Translations under genes and position numbers: made by a program | Assembly (NCBI GenBank): GCA_934045905.1 | Contig: OW203762.1 | Coordinates: 28,118,345 to 28,182,344, forward strand | Direction: 5' to 3' | Source: Leuctra nigra | Taxonomy: Eukaryota; Arthropoda; Insecta; Plecoptera; Leuctridae | DNA: 64,000 nucleotides | Shown here: piece after piece, positions 35,646-47,629 of the stretch | Layout of the letters: every line of letters starts with the position of its first letter | How positions within the stretch are numbered: the stretch's first letter is position 1 | The notes under the pieces: model-generated | Databases searched by the model: none | Seen by the model: only the letters and a program-made list of their open reading frames with translations | What the model was told of the DNA's origin: nothing

Positions 35646-35969
35646 AGTTCGAGTTATAATGGGTGGTGAAAAGTCCATTATAACAAGGTTTTGCTGTACG
35701 ATAGGGAATAATTATTAGAAGTCAGAAAACCAACACTTGTCAGCCTAACCACAACATGGTGGGGCCCTAGAACCCTACCACGACCATGCAATCTTGGTTG
35801 AAAGTAGGCGGTCAGAAAGAATCTAGAGTTATGGGGAGTATTCACCATATGCATAATACTATGTCTTGACTTCCTATTTATTACAATTTCATTTTCCACA
35901 TACCTTTTGACTAATAATCTCAAATATTGATGGCAATGTTGAAGTAAAACACGTTTCTTGTTGGCGACT

Positions 35970-36164
35970 TCAACCACGGTCTTCTAAAGACCGGAAATGA
36001 CAGAATTCAAGGTGCATGCCGGTTGTAAAACGGAAACTGCTGTTTACCAACTGTTGCACACCAAAAAATCAGCAGTCAACAATTCAGTGATTCAGTGCAT
36101 TCGGTGGTAAACATTCCTAAATATTTTCCAGCTTTTCTACAAATTATTGAATAAACATCTTCAC
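35970..36164. promoter_or_regulatory. Probable shared promoter of RpL22 (-) and the gene starting near 36165 (+)
   Basis: RpL22 runs left from here, and an ATG in good context (cacaATGtc) lies at 36165 on the plus strand. On the minus strand at about 35998-35983 is a pyrimidine-rich TTTCCGGTCTTT, resembling the terminal oligopyrimidine starts of ribosomal protein genes. No TATA box is evident. The exact start sites are inferred. Confidence 0.35.
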
Positions 36165-36174
36165 AATGTCAAAA
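36165..36174 (+). CDS. Candidate first coding exon (MSK-G) of CDK10
   Basis: ATGTCAAAAG is followed immediately by GTAATT. The sequence before it looks like a 5'UTR, with the ATG context CACA. It is the only visible start upstream of CDK10 and lies about 1.1 kb from the RpL22 coding start. Phase 1 at the donor does not match the phase-0 acceptor at 37755, so an unseen exon of length 3n+2 would be required. Low confidence. Confidence 0.3.
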
Positions 36175-36319
36175 GGTAATTATGTACTAAAATATCGTAA
36201 AATTATGTACTGTTAAAAACACCCTCTTGGTCCAGAAGTTGATACAAACTTAATTTACAATGATTGCTTGCTTATATGTTGAGGTTATGTACCTAGTCTA
36301 CCTAGTATGTAGGAGGGGT

Positions 36320-36678
36320 GTGACTACGATCCCGACAGCCGGGACTTTCAGGTTAAAAAAATAGTCCCGACCGTAGGTTTTACTGGGCAGCCTAAGGAAT
36401 AAAACTCTCTATGGGTAGACAAATTCGAACTGGGCAACTTAAAAAAAATAACTCTATGGTTAGGCAGAATTAAAACTTGTGAAAATTACAAATAAAAAAA
36501 AATGTGCTCCCGGCCGGATTCGAACCGACGACCTCTTGCACCGTGGTCCAGCACGCTATCCATAGCGCCATCTGGACGGTCATACTGAAAGCCGTTCTTA
36601 ACCAGTATATAAATAAACAAGGCCAGTCGGGACTATTTTTTTTAACCTGAAAATCCCGGCTGTCGGGATTTTAGTCAC
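36320..36678. mobile_element. TIR element of 359 bp carrying a tRNA-like sequence
   Basis: About 50-bp inverted ends: ATCCCGACAGCCGGGACTTT then CAGGTTAAAAAAATAGTCCC at the left, mirrored at the right as GTCGGGACTATTTTTTTTAA then CCTGAAAATCCCGGCTGTCG. A tRNA-Arg-like sequence fills the middle. It lies in the first CDK10 intron. Confidence 0.8.
36504..36579 (-). pseudogene. tRNA-Arg-like pseudogene inside the TIR element
   Basis: Minus strand: GATGGCGCTATGGATAGCG matches the D-arm region of insect tRNA-Arg(ACG), and GTCGGTTCGAATCCGGC is an intact T arm. The acceptor stem does not pair and the anticodon stem is broken, so it is not a working tRNA. Confidence 0.65.
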
Positions 36679-37755
36679 TACCATGTAGGAGCTAAAAATT
36701 ACTGTCGGCTATGATTTTAATTCTATCACTATTCACTTCTTAGTTTTCTTGCGGTAGGTAGTAGTTTTCTTCGAGGGAAAATATAATCTGTTCTGATTAG
36801 CATCGATTAAAGCCTTTTGATGGGCCTTAAATATTTTGTGAGTGTTTCACTACTAGGACCTACCTAGGTACCTATGCCTTTAACTGTCTCTACTCTGCTG
36901 ACGATTATCCATCTCCTACCTACCTACCTACTACTCTAACATTCACATTAGTCTACCATAATTCTAGGGAAACCTCTTAGGACCGATATGCATTTCGTTT
37001 GAATGTTATCGGGTTATAACGTTATTACATTAACATTAGGTATGTTTGTAATATCATTATTAAGTGACTGTGGTGGGTTTTAAATTGTTTAAGGTGATAC
37101 AAGATCAAAGACAAACTTAGGGCTATCACTTGGACATTTTTAAAATTAAATTTCATACGGCACCCAGCGTGAAAATATTACAAATGTACCAAGTGACCAC
37201 TCTAAGTTTGTCTTTTATCTAATCATGATTAAAATTTTAAATCATTTCGTCAACCATTTTGTCTCCAATCGTATCCAAAAAAGTGTCTGCAACAAGCGGC
37301 AAAATCGCTCACGCTTTTTCCACATTTAAGAAGGAAGGGTCATGAACTTCTCTTGGACTTCAAAATTACCTACTAGGTACCTATTTGGAGACCTGGCTTG
37401 AATTCCTGGACCAACAACTCAAGAGGCCAAAGCTTAGCTCAAGGTCCCTTCTAATTGTCTCCTTCACAACATCCTCCCATTTCTTTTCTCTGAAAACTCG
37501 ATCATTTACAGACAGGAAATTACCTAGCCATCGAATCGCTGTAAACAGTAACACCAATAGAATCCACATTGTAGGTCTAGTACATGATAATATGGAATAA
37601 AAGGCATGCAAGGTTGATAGTGGAAATTTACTTTTCCATACTTGGCCAGCTTTAAAAAAAATGTGAGTTTAGATTCTTGTCAGCAACAAAGTTTTCTCTA
37701 GTGTTTCAATTTATTTTTTGTATTTTTAAATCATGGAGTTTAAATAATTGTGCAG

Positions 37756-40700
37756 CTAAAGCCTAGATTACATGTTTCATCAGAAAAACGATCATTGGAT
37801 GCAGACGAAGATATTCTACGTGGTAATGAAAATGGAGCAGATTTCTCCATCCCAGTTACTCGGCGGGGCTTTCTTACTTCATTGGTCACTGGAAAGCCTA
37901 TGGAAATACCAGAGAAGGACATTGTAAGCCATCATCATTTTCTCCACTAACTGCCCCTCTGATGTGGGTGGAGTAGTTTCATGAAATTTTACACCAGAAG
38001 TAGTAGGTACCTACTTTGTAAAGATCAACACAAATAATGAGGAATGAATAATGATAAAAATGACAGACAGAATTTGGTTCCTACCTAAAGTCGCCAGCAC
38101 CCAATCTGTGGATTGAGTTTTTTTTGAAAAAACAGTATTTTGCGAACCCCTTTGAGCTCAACTCAAGAGACGACTTGGCGTAACAATGTACTTACATCAT
38201 GCGCACGCACGGGCGGATTCAAGGAGGGGCGGAAGGGGTGATCGCCCCCCATGATGACAAGAGGCTAGATCCACCCCTTAAAAAAAACACGCAGGTAAAG
38301 TAGGTTGACGGGAAAATGACATGACCCTTTTTCAATCCACAGATCCGGTGCTGGGGACTTTAATAATTTATCACTCAAAATGTGTAAAATTTTCATTCAT
38401 CAACTGTTACATGATATATTCTGGTGAGGAAAATGGCATATGACATTTCAGAATTATGAAGTCATATCTGTACTTACAGTTTGTTTTTCCTATGTTTGAA
38501 CTCTCAACAGAATGCACTGATTGTCAGTTTTTCTGCTAGGCTGAGAAAGATTTCATTGGAAGGTGAGTGCGCAATGAAGTCTTTCTTGGCCTAGAGAACA
38601 ACTGACAGTGCTCCGTCTGTTGCGAGTTCAGACGTACGCTGAACGCGGTATCAGACTGACGTTCAGGCTATGTAGCTACCCATCACCCAACCATGGTGTA
38701 GAATACTGTTGTTTTGACCCAAAGATATTGATTCATTTAAAATCCCTGTTCATATAGGTATTAGGTACCACAACAAAAATACCTAGTTAGTAGGTAGGTA
38801 CACTACACTCTTTGAGTTCTGCACTATTCTTAAATCTAATTTACACACAATGCCCCTATTATTTAGACTAGAAACTAACTTAACTACGTGTGCTTTCTTC
38901 TAGCTTGGCCGCTGTCGATTTGTATCGGAATTTGAAAAGTTAAACAGAATTGGAGAAGGCACCTACGGCATTGTATGTAAGTATGACTATTCTGAGATCA
39001 TATACCTACTTATTATTTAATAATAACAATGTTGGGAATCATTTTGTATTTTATTTATAATTGAGGAGTTCAAAAGAGGAATTCAAAATACGTATGAATT
39101 TATATTTTGATCTCTTTTGATCTTTTTATATCCTCAGTTTATAATGTTGTAGAGCACGCACATAATTCATTTAGTATTCAATACTCCCTAGGTAGGTAAT
39201 ACAAAGTACAAGGTACTATGTACCTAATCTTTGTACTATTAATCTTTCAGATCGAGCAAAGGACACAAAAACCGATAAGGTTGTTGCTTTGAAAAAAGTC
39301 CGGATGGAGAAAGAGAAAGATGGCGTCCCGATTAGTGGACTGCGGGAGATTTCTGTCTTGCTCTCGTGTCGTCATGAAAACATTGTGCATCTTAAAGAAG
39401 TTGTTGTTGGTCGTAGCTTGGAAAGGTGAGATTTTAAATTGTACTATCACTTTATGGACTATATCACAAGACTCTATGTTACGTCCAGCAACTTGGTAGC
39501 TCAATATCAAGTATACAAACACACACTGTTTTTCATCATTTACTGCGTCTTATACACGCATGCTAAGTGTTTTCTTAAAATAGACTGACTTCTCAGTCTA
39601 TGGGAAGTTGGGGGCGTCTTATACACGAGTTAATATGGTACTATTCCAGGTTCGATTCTTGCCTCCACCCTTCATGATTGATGTTTCCTCGTGGAAGGCT
39701 ACATACTTTTGGCCTACAACCATTTTCTTCCCATGACCAATATTACATAGTCGTAGAGACGTGAATCGAGTATGAAGCAGCATTAAAATAATCTTAATGT
39801 CTTATATTTGCAGCATTTTCTTGGTAATGGAGTACTGCGAACAAGACCTGGCCAGTTTGTTGGACAACATGCAAGCACCGTTCACCGAGTCTCAAGTCAA
39901 ATGTATCATGTTGCAAGTGTTGCGAGGTTTGCGCTACCTGCATCAGAACTTCATTGTTCACCGTGATCTCAAGGTTTCCAACCTGCTCATGACTGACAAG
40001 GGATGTGTCAAGATAGGTATGTACAGAGAGAGACGGAAATATGTTCTCACTACTTGGCCCCCGTGGCTATTACCTACACTTGAATGAATTCCTAACATGT
40101 ATTTTTTACCTTTGCGGGGAACAACAATAAGGTTGAAATATTCGTAGGACTTGGTACAAGTCCAGTTCTGTGACAATAAGTTGCTTCGTGTACATACAAC
40201 TAGGACTAGGTATATGGACAAATGTAATGTGTGTACACTTTTGCTAACTTGGTTCTTACAATTCATTTTTTTCTGAGTGAAATAGTAGTCCAACAGTGTA
40301 TTTCGGTATAAGATAACATACTATTGATTGTGATTCAGAAGATATGATACTTTTCGTATCTTCACTTCTCACTGTAAGAACTCTTTCCTGCAGCTGACTT
40401 TGGTTTGGCTCGTTGGTTCGGTAACCCGCTGGGCACGATGACGCCGCACGTGGTGACGCTGTGGTACAGATCGCCGGAGTTGCTGCTGCAGGCTCCGCTC
40501 CAGACGACGTCGGTGGACATGTGGGCGGCTGGCTGCATCCTCGGTGAACTCCTCGGCCACAGCCCGCTACTGCCAGGCCGCTCAGAGATTGGCCAGCTCG
40601 AGCTCATTGTTGATCTGTTAGGTAAGTGATCCACTTTCAGTATTGCATCCGATAAGCTTTTTTCTACTTTGTATTTAACTATTCATTGACATGGAACGGC

Positions 40701-43700
40701 CGAGTCAATAAACATCTTTTTAAACAGCAGCCTTCAAGCCTCAGAACTAGGGATGGAATGTAAAATCATAATAAATAACATGTAACAAATAATAAACGGT
40801 ACCTCGAAAGAAATTGATTGTCCGATGAAGGTTTGATGGCATGATCCCATGAAGTACATGTGCTAATGCATTATCTAACTAGATAGTAGGTGAGATCTGA
40901 TTTCATTGATAATAACAAGGATTGATTGTCAAGGAACCTGACCAGCAGCCAATCCGTTTAGTGCAAAGTACCGTTTTTAATTGGTTTGAGTGTACATACC
41001 TATAATTCCAAACATTATTTTTAGCTTGCTCTAACCGTTGATTACCTCTCTATATGGGATTCGTGACTTCTATTACAGCACTGAATGCGGAGGCCGCACT
41101 GCTTTACCAGATTCTGGCAATATAAAGACATACCTATTATTAATTTTGTTTAATGCCACAGTCTGTCTACATATTTATAATACGACAGCATCAAAAGCAT
41201 ATTGTTGTACTGTGTCAGGATTTCCTGCAATCTTGTCAAATGTACGACGATCTCAGCTGGACACATGAAGAATTTTACCTTGGTCTGTACGTAACAACGG
41301 GTCGGTATTCTTTGTCACTAGACATCGACGTCGGTCTCGCAAATCCCCTAGAGCGAAAGTCAATGCTCTAACTCATCACGTAGGTACATACTACTTTGGA
41401 AGTGCTATTTCCACTACAAAACTTTTATCGTTGTCTAGGTACACCATCTGATGCCATTTGGCCTGAGTTCTCCAACTTGCCGGCACTCCGTAGTTTCTCC
41501 TTGAAACATCAGCCGTACAACAATCTGAAGCAACGGTTCCCGTGGCTGTCGGCGGCAGGACTCCGCCTTCTCAACTTCCTCTTCATGTACGACCCAAAGA
41601 AGCGAGCCACTGCAGAAGAGTGTCTACAGAGCTCGTACTTCAAGGAGGCTCCATTACGTAAGTTTCACAATAACTAGGGATGAGATTTGACCAGCCAAAT
41701 ACTTTTAAAAAGTTTAATTTATATGCAATGTATTTCTTTATAATACAATTTTGTCTTTGTCTTCCTTCAAAATCGTATTTACCTGATGCTCTACTGTAGC
41801 CTTGGATAAAAATAATTAAAAACATACAATTACTGCAATACGCACTGATGGAATGAATGTTGGTCCTATTAAAATAACGCTTGAGGTAGAATCTATTTTG
41901 CTAAGGACCTAGAAAATCGTCCTTAGATCTAATGTTGATTAGGATGAAATGTCTAATATGGACATATTGCAGTGACTGTACATCTAAAGGTCCACAAATA
42001 TTACGTTTATCTGCGTTCTATCTTATGGGGAAATGCGCAGTTATTGTGTCCACGGTTGTACATATACAATTTACGAAACTAAGTACTGGAGATATGCATC
42101 GTTAAAATGCCAATAAATAGGCAATCAATAGGTAAGTAATCATCTCATATTGATACTTTTGTCACCTTGCCATATGGCACTTAGGTACATATCAGACCAA
42201 TCCACTATACTTAAACTGAAACTAGTACTTGGCAAACAACAAAAGGTCAATAATTTAATAATAGAACCACGTCTTAGTCCTTATTCACTTTTTATATTGC
42301 TAGGCTGATATACCTAAGTGCTTTTAAAGTAGCATTATTTTTTAAGAGCCTCTTGGAAACACTTCCTACAATACAGAAACAATTTTGATCTCTTGTCTTT
42401 TGTTCAAGGTCTCAGTCGTTTATTTTCATAATTTTTGAAAACTGATACAGATATTTTTCCTAACAGCATGTGATCCAAAGCTCATGCCGACTTTCCCACA
42501 ACACCGTAATTTGAAGAAGGCGGATGCTGCTGCTCCTTTGGCTGCCAATCCTTCTCATGATGCAAGCAATCAATCAGGTGACATCGGCCTCCATCTTCCA
42601 GCCATCTCTGATTTAGTGAGTACATTTTTCTTTGAAATTGTGTACGCATGAGTAAATGGCCTAAATGTGTTTCTGCGTTGTTTCTGAATAAAATCCACAA
42701 GTTCCACTCCCATTTCTTAAACCCACTAATTGGGTAGGTAGGCTAGAGCATTCTTAATGAACACATTAGGTAGAAAGAAAATTAGCTGTTGATTAAAACG
42801 ATAATGAAACTCATCGATTCCAAACTACCTATTGTTTTGGCTATTGTTGCTTCGCTCGCTCACTACCTATATTATCAGCAACTGCATTTAGAAACCTGTT
42901 GACAGCTCGGAGTATACCTAGATGTACAATCGTTTTATGGTGGTATGAATAGTGTTAAATGCTACTACACGAATAGCTTTTGTTACAAATCTATAAATTG
43001 TAGGGTTGAGCAAACATCATATTTTTTAACCGAACTAACTGTACCTCAAACCGAACCTTAAATATTTGACCGAACCGAACCTCTTGCCATTTTTACTTGC
43101 ATTGGTTTTATCATTTATTACTTAAGCCTGAATTACACGATTCAAGTTTCGTTAAATTCAACCCTTTCAAGGGGGTTTAATTCAAGACTTGGGTCGTCTA
43201 AATGAAAACATTGAAGCATTTAACACGCGTCCAAGTCTTGAATTTAAGACATCTCTTCAGCCTTTTCAATTAGAACATGTCCTATTTTCCTTCAAGTCTT
43301 GAAATACTTCATCCAAAATTTCACCGCAACTTCAATCAACAACAAACATTAAATCGTCTAAATTCTCTTTCATGTTTCCTTGAAATCAAGGGTTGAATTC
43401 AACCCCTTCAAGGAAACTTGAACCGCACGTAATTCAGGCTTTAGGATTATGACACACAAAAATAACATCAAATGTCAGTTGTCAAGCGTGGGTGAAATAA
43501 GTGGTTAATTTGGGGGCGGACGCGTCCCCTCACTCTTTTTTCAGGGTGGCCGCCGTCCGCCCACTTTTTTTTCAAAGAAGTAAAAATTGGCTTAAAATTG
43601 TGTACAAATCGCATAGAAAGGCACCAAATTTGGTCCTGAACTTCAAACATTTCCCGGGGCTATGCGCCCCGGACTCGCATTATATTGGGGGCCCTCCCCC

Positions 43701-45673
43701 CAAATCCCCCATTGTTTTCTTAAGCAAATATATTTCTCCTGACATCGCCGAGCGTCCGCCCATTTATTATTTTAGAAATTAACCACTGGGAGAAATTCCA
43801 CGGTCTTATGACCTCTTCATCACGTCTCAGACTGTTGTAATATAGTTTATATGGAACAAAACTACTGCAGATTGGATAGCCAGCTTAGCATAGTGGTTAG
43901 AGCACTGGGGGGTCATTCCTGTTTTTAGTCTCTTAAGTCAAGTATCGTATCGTAAATTTTGTTTACTCTAATGTTAACGTCCATAACAACGGTTGCTACT
44001 CTCTTAAAATGTAAGATAAGAGAGTGAAACTGCATACAGGAATCACACCCCTGGACCGTTAATTCAGAGATGAGGGTTCCAATCCCACAGTTGGCAAATA
44101 TTTTCAATTTGCAGTTGGTATTTAACATCATCGCCCCATCTGAAGTCATCAGAAAAAATCAGATTTCAGATCTGTGTGTGTTCAAGTTGTAGAAGCCACT
44201 TCTTTTATTTTTCAATTTCTGTATTAGGTACCTACCTAATTCCCCGCAATCCATGCGAGGGCAGTTTCTACTTGTATTCTACTCGCTTCTGCTTCTGAAC
44301 TAATAAGGAAGGACTAAATGGTGGTGGTCTACTTCTAGTGGTTTACTGTCACTCGCAATTTCGTTTAGGCACCCAATGTTGTAATTATTTTATGAGCAAA
44401 TCATGTATCACATCAAATTTGATGCTGGTAAAAAATAATTTATTTACAATCTCCCCATATCAAGCACATTAAAATTTTGCATGGGCCGATATCCCTTCTT
44501 TGCTGTTTAGAGATAGAAATGTCGCCTTTGTGAAATATTTGTCTTTGCTTGACTTGGTAGTACTTATCGAGTCTTATTAAGGCCGATGCACATTTGACGC
44601 GGACGGATACAATGTTAAAGTCGTCGTCCGTCCGCGTCCGATTGGGAACAGCCAGAGTAAATATGTCATACCTAACATCGTCTCCGTTGTCCGTCCGCGT
44701 CGTCCGTCTGCGTCAATTGTGCATCGGCCTTAAGGGTTGCCAACTGTCCGAAATTTCTCCGGACACTCCGGAATTGGACAATATTGTTTGGATGTCGGAA
44801 TTATACCTCATTCCGGACTGCATAATGTCCGGAATTGTTCAATTGTTACATGAAACTAACACTATAATTCAATAATCAATGAAACATAATATTTTTAATG
44901 ATACATCATAGCTTTTGCAAAGTACGTTTTTTAGGTAGGGTTGGTAGACAGACACTTAGTTCACTTTTGCCCATTGAGACTGTAAATGTAATTTGTAATG
45001 CAATTAAAAGTGGTATGTTACAATTACATGTTTGTAATTATATGGGTTTCTTACACATTAAATGTTCCTAAATTCTAACGTGAGCAAAGTTATTACATAT
45101 TTATCAATTTCAACTTCAAGGAAATAATATTATGAGAACAATCTAATTATTATAGAGTTAAATTTAATTCTTTTTGCTATAAATGTAAAGAAATTTTCAA
45201 AGCAACCAATATCAAATCGCCGAATATTGTAGTGTAGAACGCATGAAAATGACCCAAATACTCTTTCGAAATTCAAAATTTTACCGGGCCTCTGCGGCCC
45301 GGATCCGCATGGTGCTGGGGGGCCCTCCATTGTTTCCTGCGAGATCGTCTTTTCGTACGCATCCGTGCTTCCCCAAAATACCGTATTGTAAGGATATTTT
45401 ATTCCAAGAGAATATTAGAACTACATTGTCCGGAATTCGACTCTTGTAAAGTTGGCAACCCTAAGTCTTATTGAACACGTCCAGTTGATTATGCAATAGG
45501 CATGGTACCCAGTGGTGAGTGAGTGGTGGTTAGACAAAAATATAGCATCGTACCACTATTGAAACTGATGCTAGAACGAAAGGCATGTGTTCCATATTCC
45601 TTGGTCAGAGAACAAATAGAATCGTTTTCTTTTGTAGCTGGGGTCCCTGGTGAAGAAACGACGTATGGAATAA
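37756..45673 (+). CDS. CDK10: Cyclin-dependent kinase 10
   Basis: Eight exons in phase: 37756-37923, 38904-38976, 39251-39425, 39814-40016, 40394-40621, 41439-41657, 42467-42615, 45638-45673, giving 416 residues to TAA. The match to CDK10 is unambiguous: [19 protein letters not shown], glycine loop [29 protein letters not shown] (PISSLRE-type helix of CDK10), [40 protein letters not shown], activation-loop Thr in [17 protein letters not shown], and the CDK10-specific tail [14 protein letters not shown]. The last exon adds a basic LVKKRRME end. CDK10 pairs with cyclin M and phosphorylates ETS2-type substrates. Translation start: the first exon listed has no ATG before its acceptor (GTGCAG). 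An upstream ATGTCAAAAG exon (36165-36174) is phase 1 and does not join it directly, so a small exon is missing or an internal Met (MEIPEKDI) is used. Exon 7 to 8 spans 3.0 kb of repeats. Confidence 0.96.
38087..38361. mobile_element. TIR element with a GC-rich fragment inside
   Basis: Inverted ends AAAGTCGCCAGCACCC ... and ... GGTGCTGGGGACTTT, with CAATCTGTGGATTG / CAATCCACAGATCC further in. The middle contains CACGGGCGGATTCAAGGAGG (38210), resembling the end of another element. Confidence 0.65.
40782..40996. mobile_element. MITE family A, copy 2
   Basis: Same internal block as 19324-19533 (TTGATAATAACAAGGATTGA, CAGCAGCCAATCC) and the same right end TTGGTTTGAGTGTAC. The left end is decayed. 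It sits in a CDK10 intron. Confidence 0.75.
43125..43440. mobile_element. MITE, PIF/Harbinger-like, TTA target duplication
   Basis: AGCCTGAATTACACGATTCA at the left; GTAATTCAGGCT at the right end. Internal inverted TTCAAG/CTTGAA units. TTA flanks both ends (43122-43124, 43441-43443). Confidence 0.8.
43500..43787. mobile_element. TIR element (AGTGGTTAATTT ends)
   Basis: Left AGTGGTTAATTTGGGGGCGG, right AGCGTCCGCCC ... AAATTAACCACT. Internal CCCGGGGCTATGCGCCCCGG palindrome and GGGGGCCCTCCCCCC. Homologous to 16852-17090 in reverse. Confidence 0.75.
43879..44095 (+). pseudogene. tRNA-like sequence split by a 143-bp insertion
   Basis: Left part GCCAGCTTAGCATAGTGGTT plus AGAGCACTGG (43879-43908); right part ACCGTTAATTCAGAG...GTTGGC (44055-44095). 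Removing 43909-44051 and one TGG copy leaves 71 nt with a 7-bp acceptor stem that pairs fully (GCCAGCT/AGTTGGC), an A box, an anticodon arm CTGGA-CCGTTAA-TTCAG (anticodon GTT), and a T arm with one mismatch. The downstream sequence looks like a SINE body, so it is probably a SINE head. Confidence 0.7.
43909..44051. mobile_element. 143-bp MITE inserted in the tRNA-like sequence
   Basis: Ends GGGGTCATTCCTG ... and ... CAGGAATCACACCCC are inverted with small gaps; TGG is duplicated (43906-43908, 44052-44054). Confidence 0.7.
44580..44730. mobile_element. MITE inserted at the edge of the next element
   Basis: AGGCCGATGCACATTTGACG at the left and CGTCAATTGTGCATCGGCCT at the right; internal GGACGGA/TCCGTCC repeats. 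TA lies on both sides. It sits exactly between the left 8-bp duplication and the body of 44733-45464. Confidence 0.8.
44733..45464. mobile_element. hAT-like element family B, copy 1
   Basis: Ends AGGGTTGCCAACTGTCC and GTTGGCAACCCTA. AGTCTTATT at 45465-45473 matches AGTCTTATT at 44570-44578, the other side of the inserted MITE. Internal TCCGGAATT units. No ORF of note. Lies in the last CDK10 intron. Confidence 0.85.
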
Positions 45674-47629
45674 GAAGTTTCTTATATCAGTGGTGATAAC
45701 TGATGTCACTACACTACTATAAGATTGGTCCTGGCAGTGGCATACCTAGAGCTTAGTTACCTATAATTTGTGTGGCAAATCATATTGTCATTTTATTGTA
45801 TGATTGTCTGTTTTACTATCAAGTCTGTGTTTTATTGTAAGTATGTATGATTTGATTTGATTAAGCAAAAGAGTGGGTACACAACAGTAAGTAGGTAGGT
45901 ATGTAGATGCTGTTTACTTACTTCAATTTTCAATTTGTTTATTGCATTGTTTTTCAGAATTGAACTCGAGTCTAATTCACAATAATACCAAATCGGAATT
46001 TTTTTATGTTTAAGGTTGAATCACCTAGAAATTATTTTTTAAATGCATGCATGTTACATTGGTAGTGGGTCAACACAGATAAATTAATTCTGACTCTGTA
46101 GTCAGCCAAGATACACTTTCTCTTCTCTGTGTGTTTCCAACCAAAAATGTAACTTGTGTATTTACATTGTAAAGTCAAAATATTTAATCAACTTAATGTT
46201 ACTTAATCCTCTGTTGCAATTGCAAGTCATCTATCGACAATGGGTTTCAATTGAATTGTGTAGGTAGGTACATTATTTTAATGAAATAATACCAACGTAA
46301 GTCTCGATTTTGAATGTTCTAGGGCCGTCAGTTGACTAGCATTGAATTCAATGTAGTACCACACTATTAAAATAACTAATAATATGATCGGCTTATCTAA
46401 ACCAATTAAACCATGTAGGCAGTAAATCCATCAATGGTAAATAAAACCATCGTTATTTAAATTTGTGTTATGCACATACATAATATCATGGAATTAGTAA
46501 TTATACCCAAACAATGTCTGTATATTTTTAAATAGGTAATTCATCAAAATTTCAAGTTTGAATGGAAAATTAATTGCACTTGTAATTTTTTTATTATGCT
46601 ATGTAGGTACTCTCAACTTTTGCCAAAATACCTATTGTACATTTCTAATTACCTATTTGGTGGTATCACTTTTTTTAATACGTTCATCACTATGCTTAGG
46701 GAGAGGATTGATAAATTATACTCAGAGCCAGTTGTTTGTGGTGATAAAAAAAGCCAAAATTCATTTTCAACATTCTGAAAGTGGTGAATTGGTGGTGATA
46801 ATTATGTTAATTTTCGCGATTGGTGGTGAAATGGGAAAAAAAATATGTTTGTAAGAATAAGTGTGAAATATGACGCGCGAGCGAGCGGCAATACTACCAA
46901 CCACCCTCTCACTAGCGAGACTCGGTGGCACCCCTGTTCAAGGTCATGTAGATGCGTCATTCCATGCTCAGCAGCCAATCAGCTGGCAACCCCATACCTA
47001 GGCCATACACTCTTTGGCCTGCACTTACAGCTGGCTTACGAAGAAAACAGTGTGATTCTTTCTATTTCGTGGTACTTTAGACACAGATCGAGGAAATTTT
47101 CGTAAAATATATACTCGGAATCGGGAAATGTTGCAAAACACATAGGTTTGGGACGAAATCGCGTGAAATCGCGAGAATTCGTCAATATCGCGTCAAAACA
47201 CAAAATTCGCAAAAATTCGCGAGAAAAAGATACATATATTTGGAATCAGGAGTGTATGAAACGTTAAGATATGACAGAAAATTCATGTTTCTAAACATTT
47301 CGCGTTTATCGTGGAAACCATAAACAACTGGCCCTGATTATACTATAGGTGCATACCTATTCTAGATTTATAGATCAATCCATTAAAACTTTCTTATTGT
47401 ACAGTACACCTTAATTTAAATTAAACTAAGGGCATTTTCAGACCAAGAATTTTATTTTAAATGTTACTACTACATCCTTCTCAATCACATCATTAAAAAA
47501 TACAAATGATGCAGAATCTACCTACACTACACTAAATCAGAGTAACATTCTTGCTGCCTGATGCACCTCTAATCCTAGATAGTATACATTGACAAAGTAG
47601 TAACAGAGCATTGACAAGTATAACCGTAG

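Noticed and set aside
39640..39680. tRNA gene (B box GGTTCGATTC)
   Set aside because: No A box or stems upstream; at most a SINE scrap.
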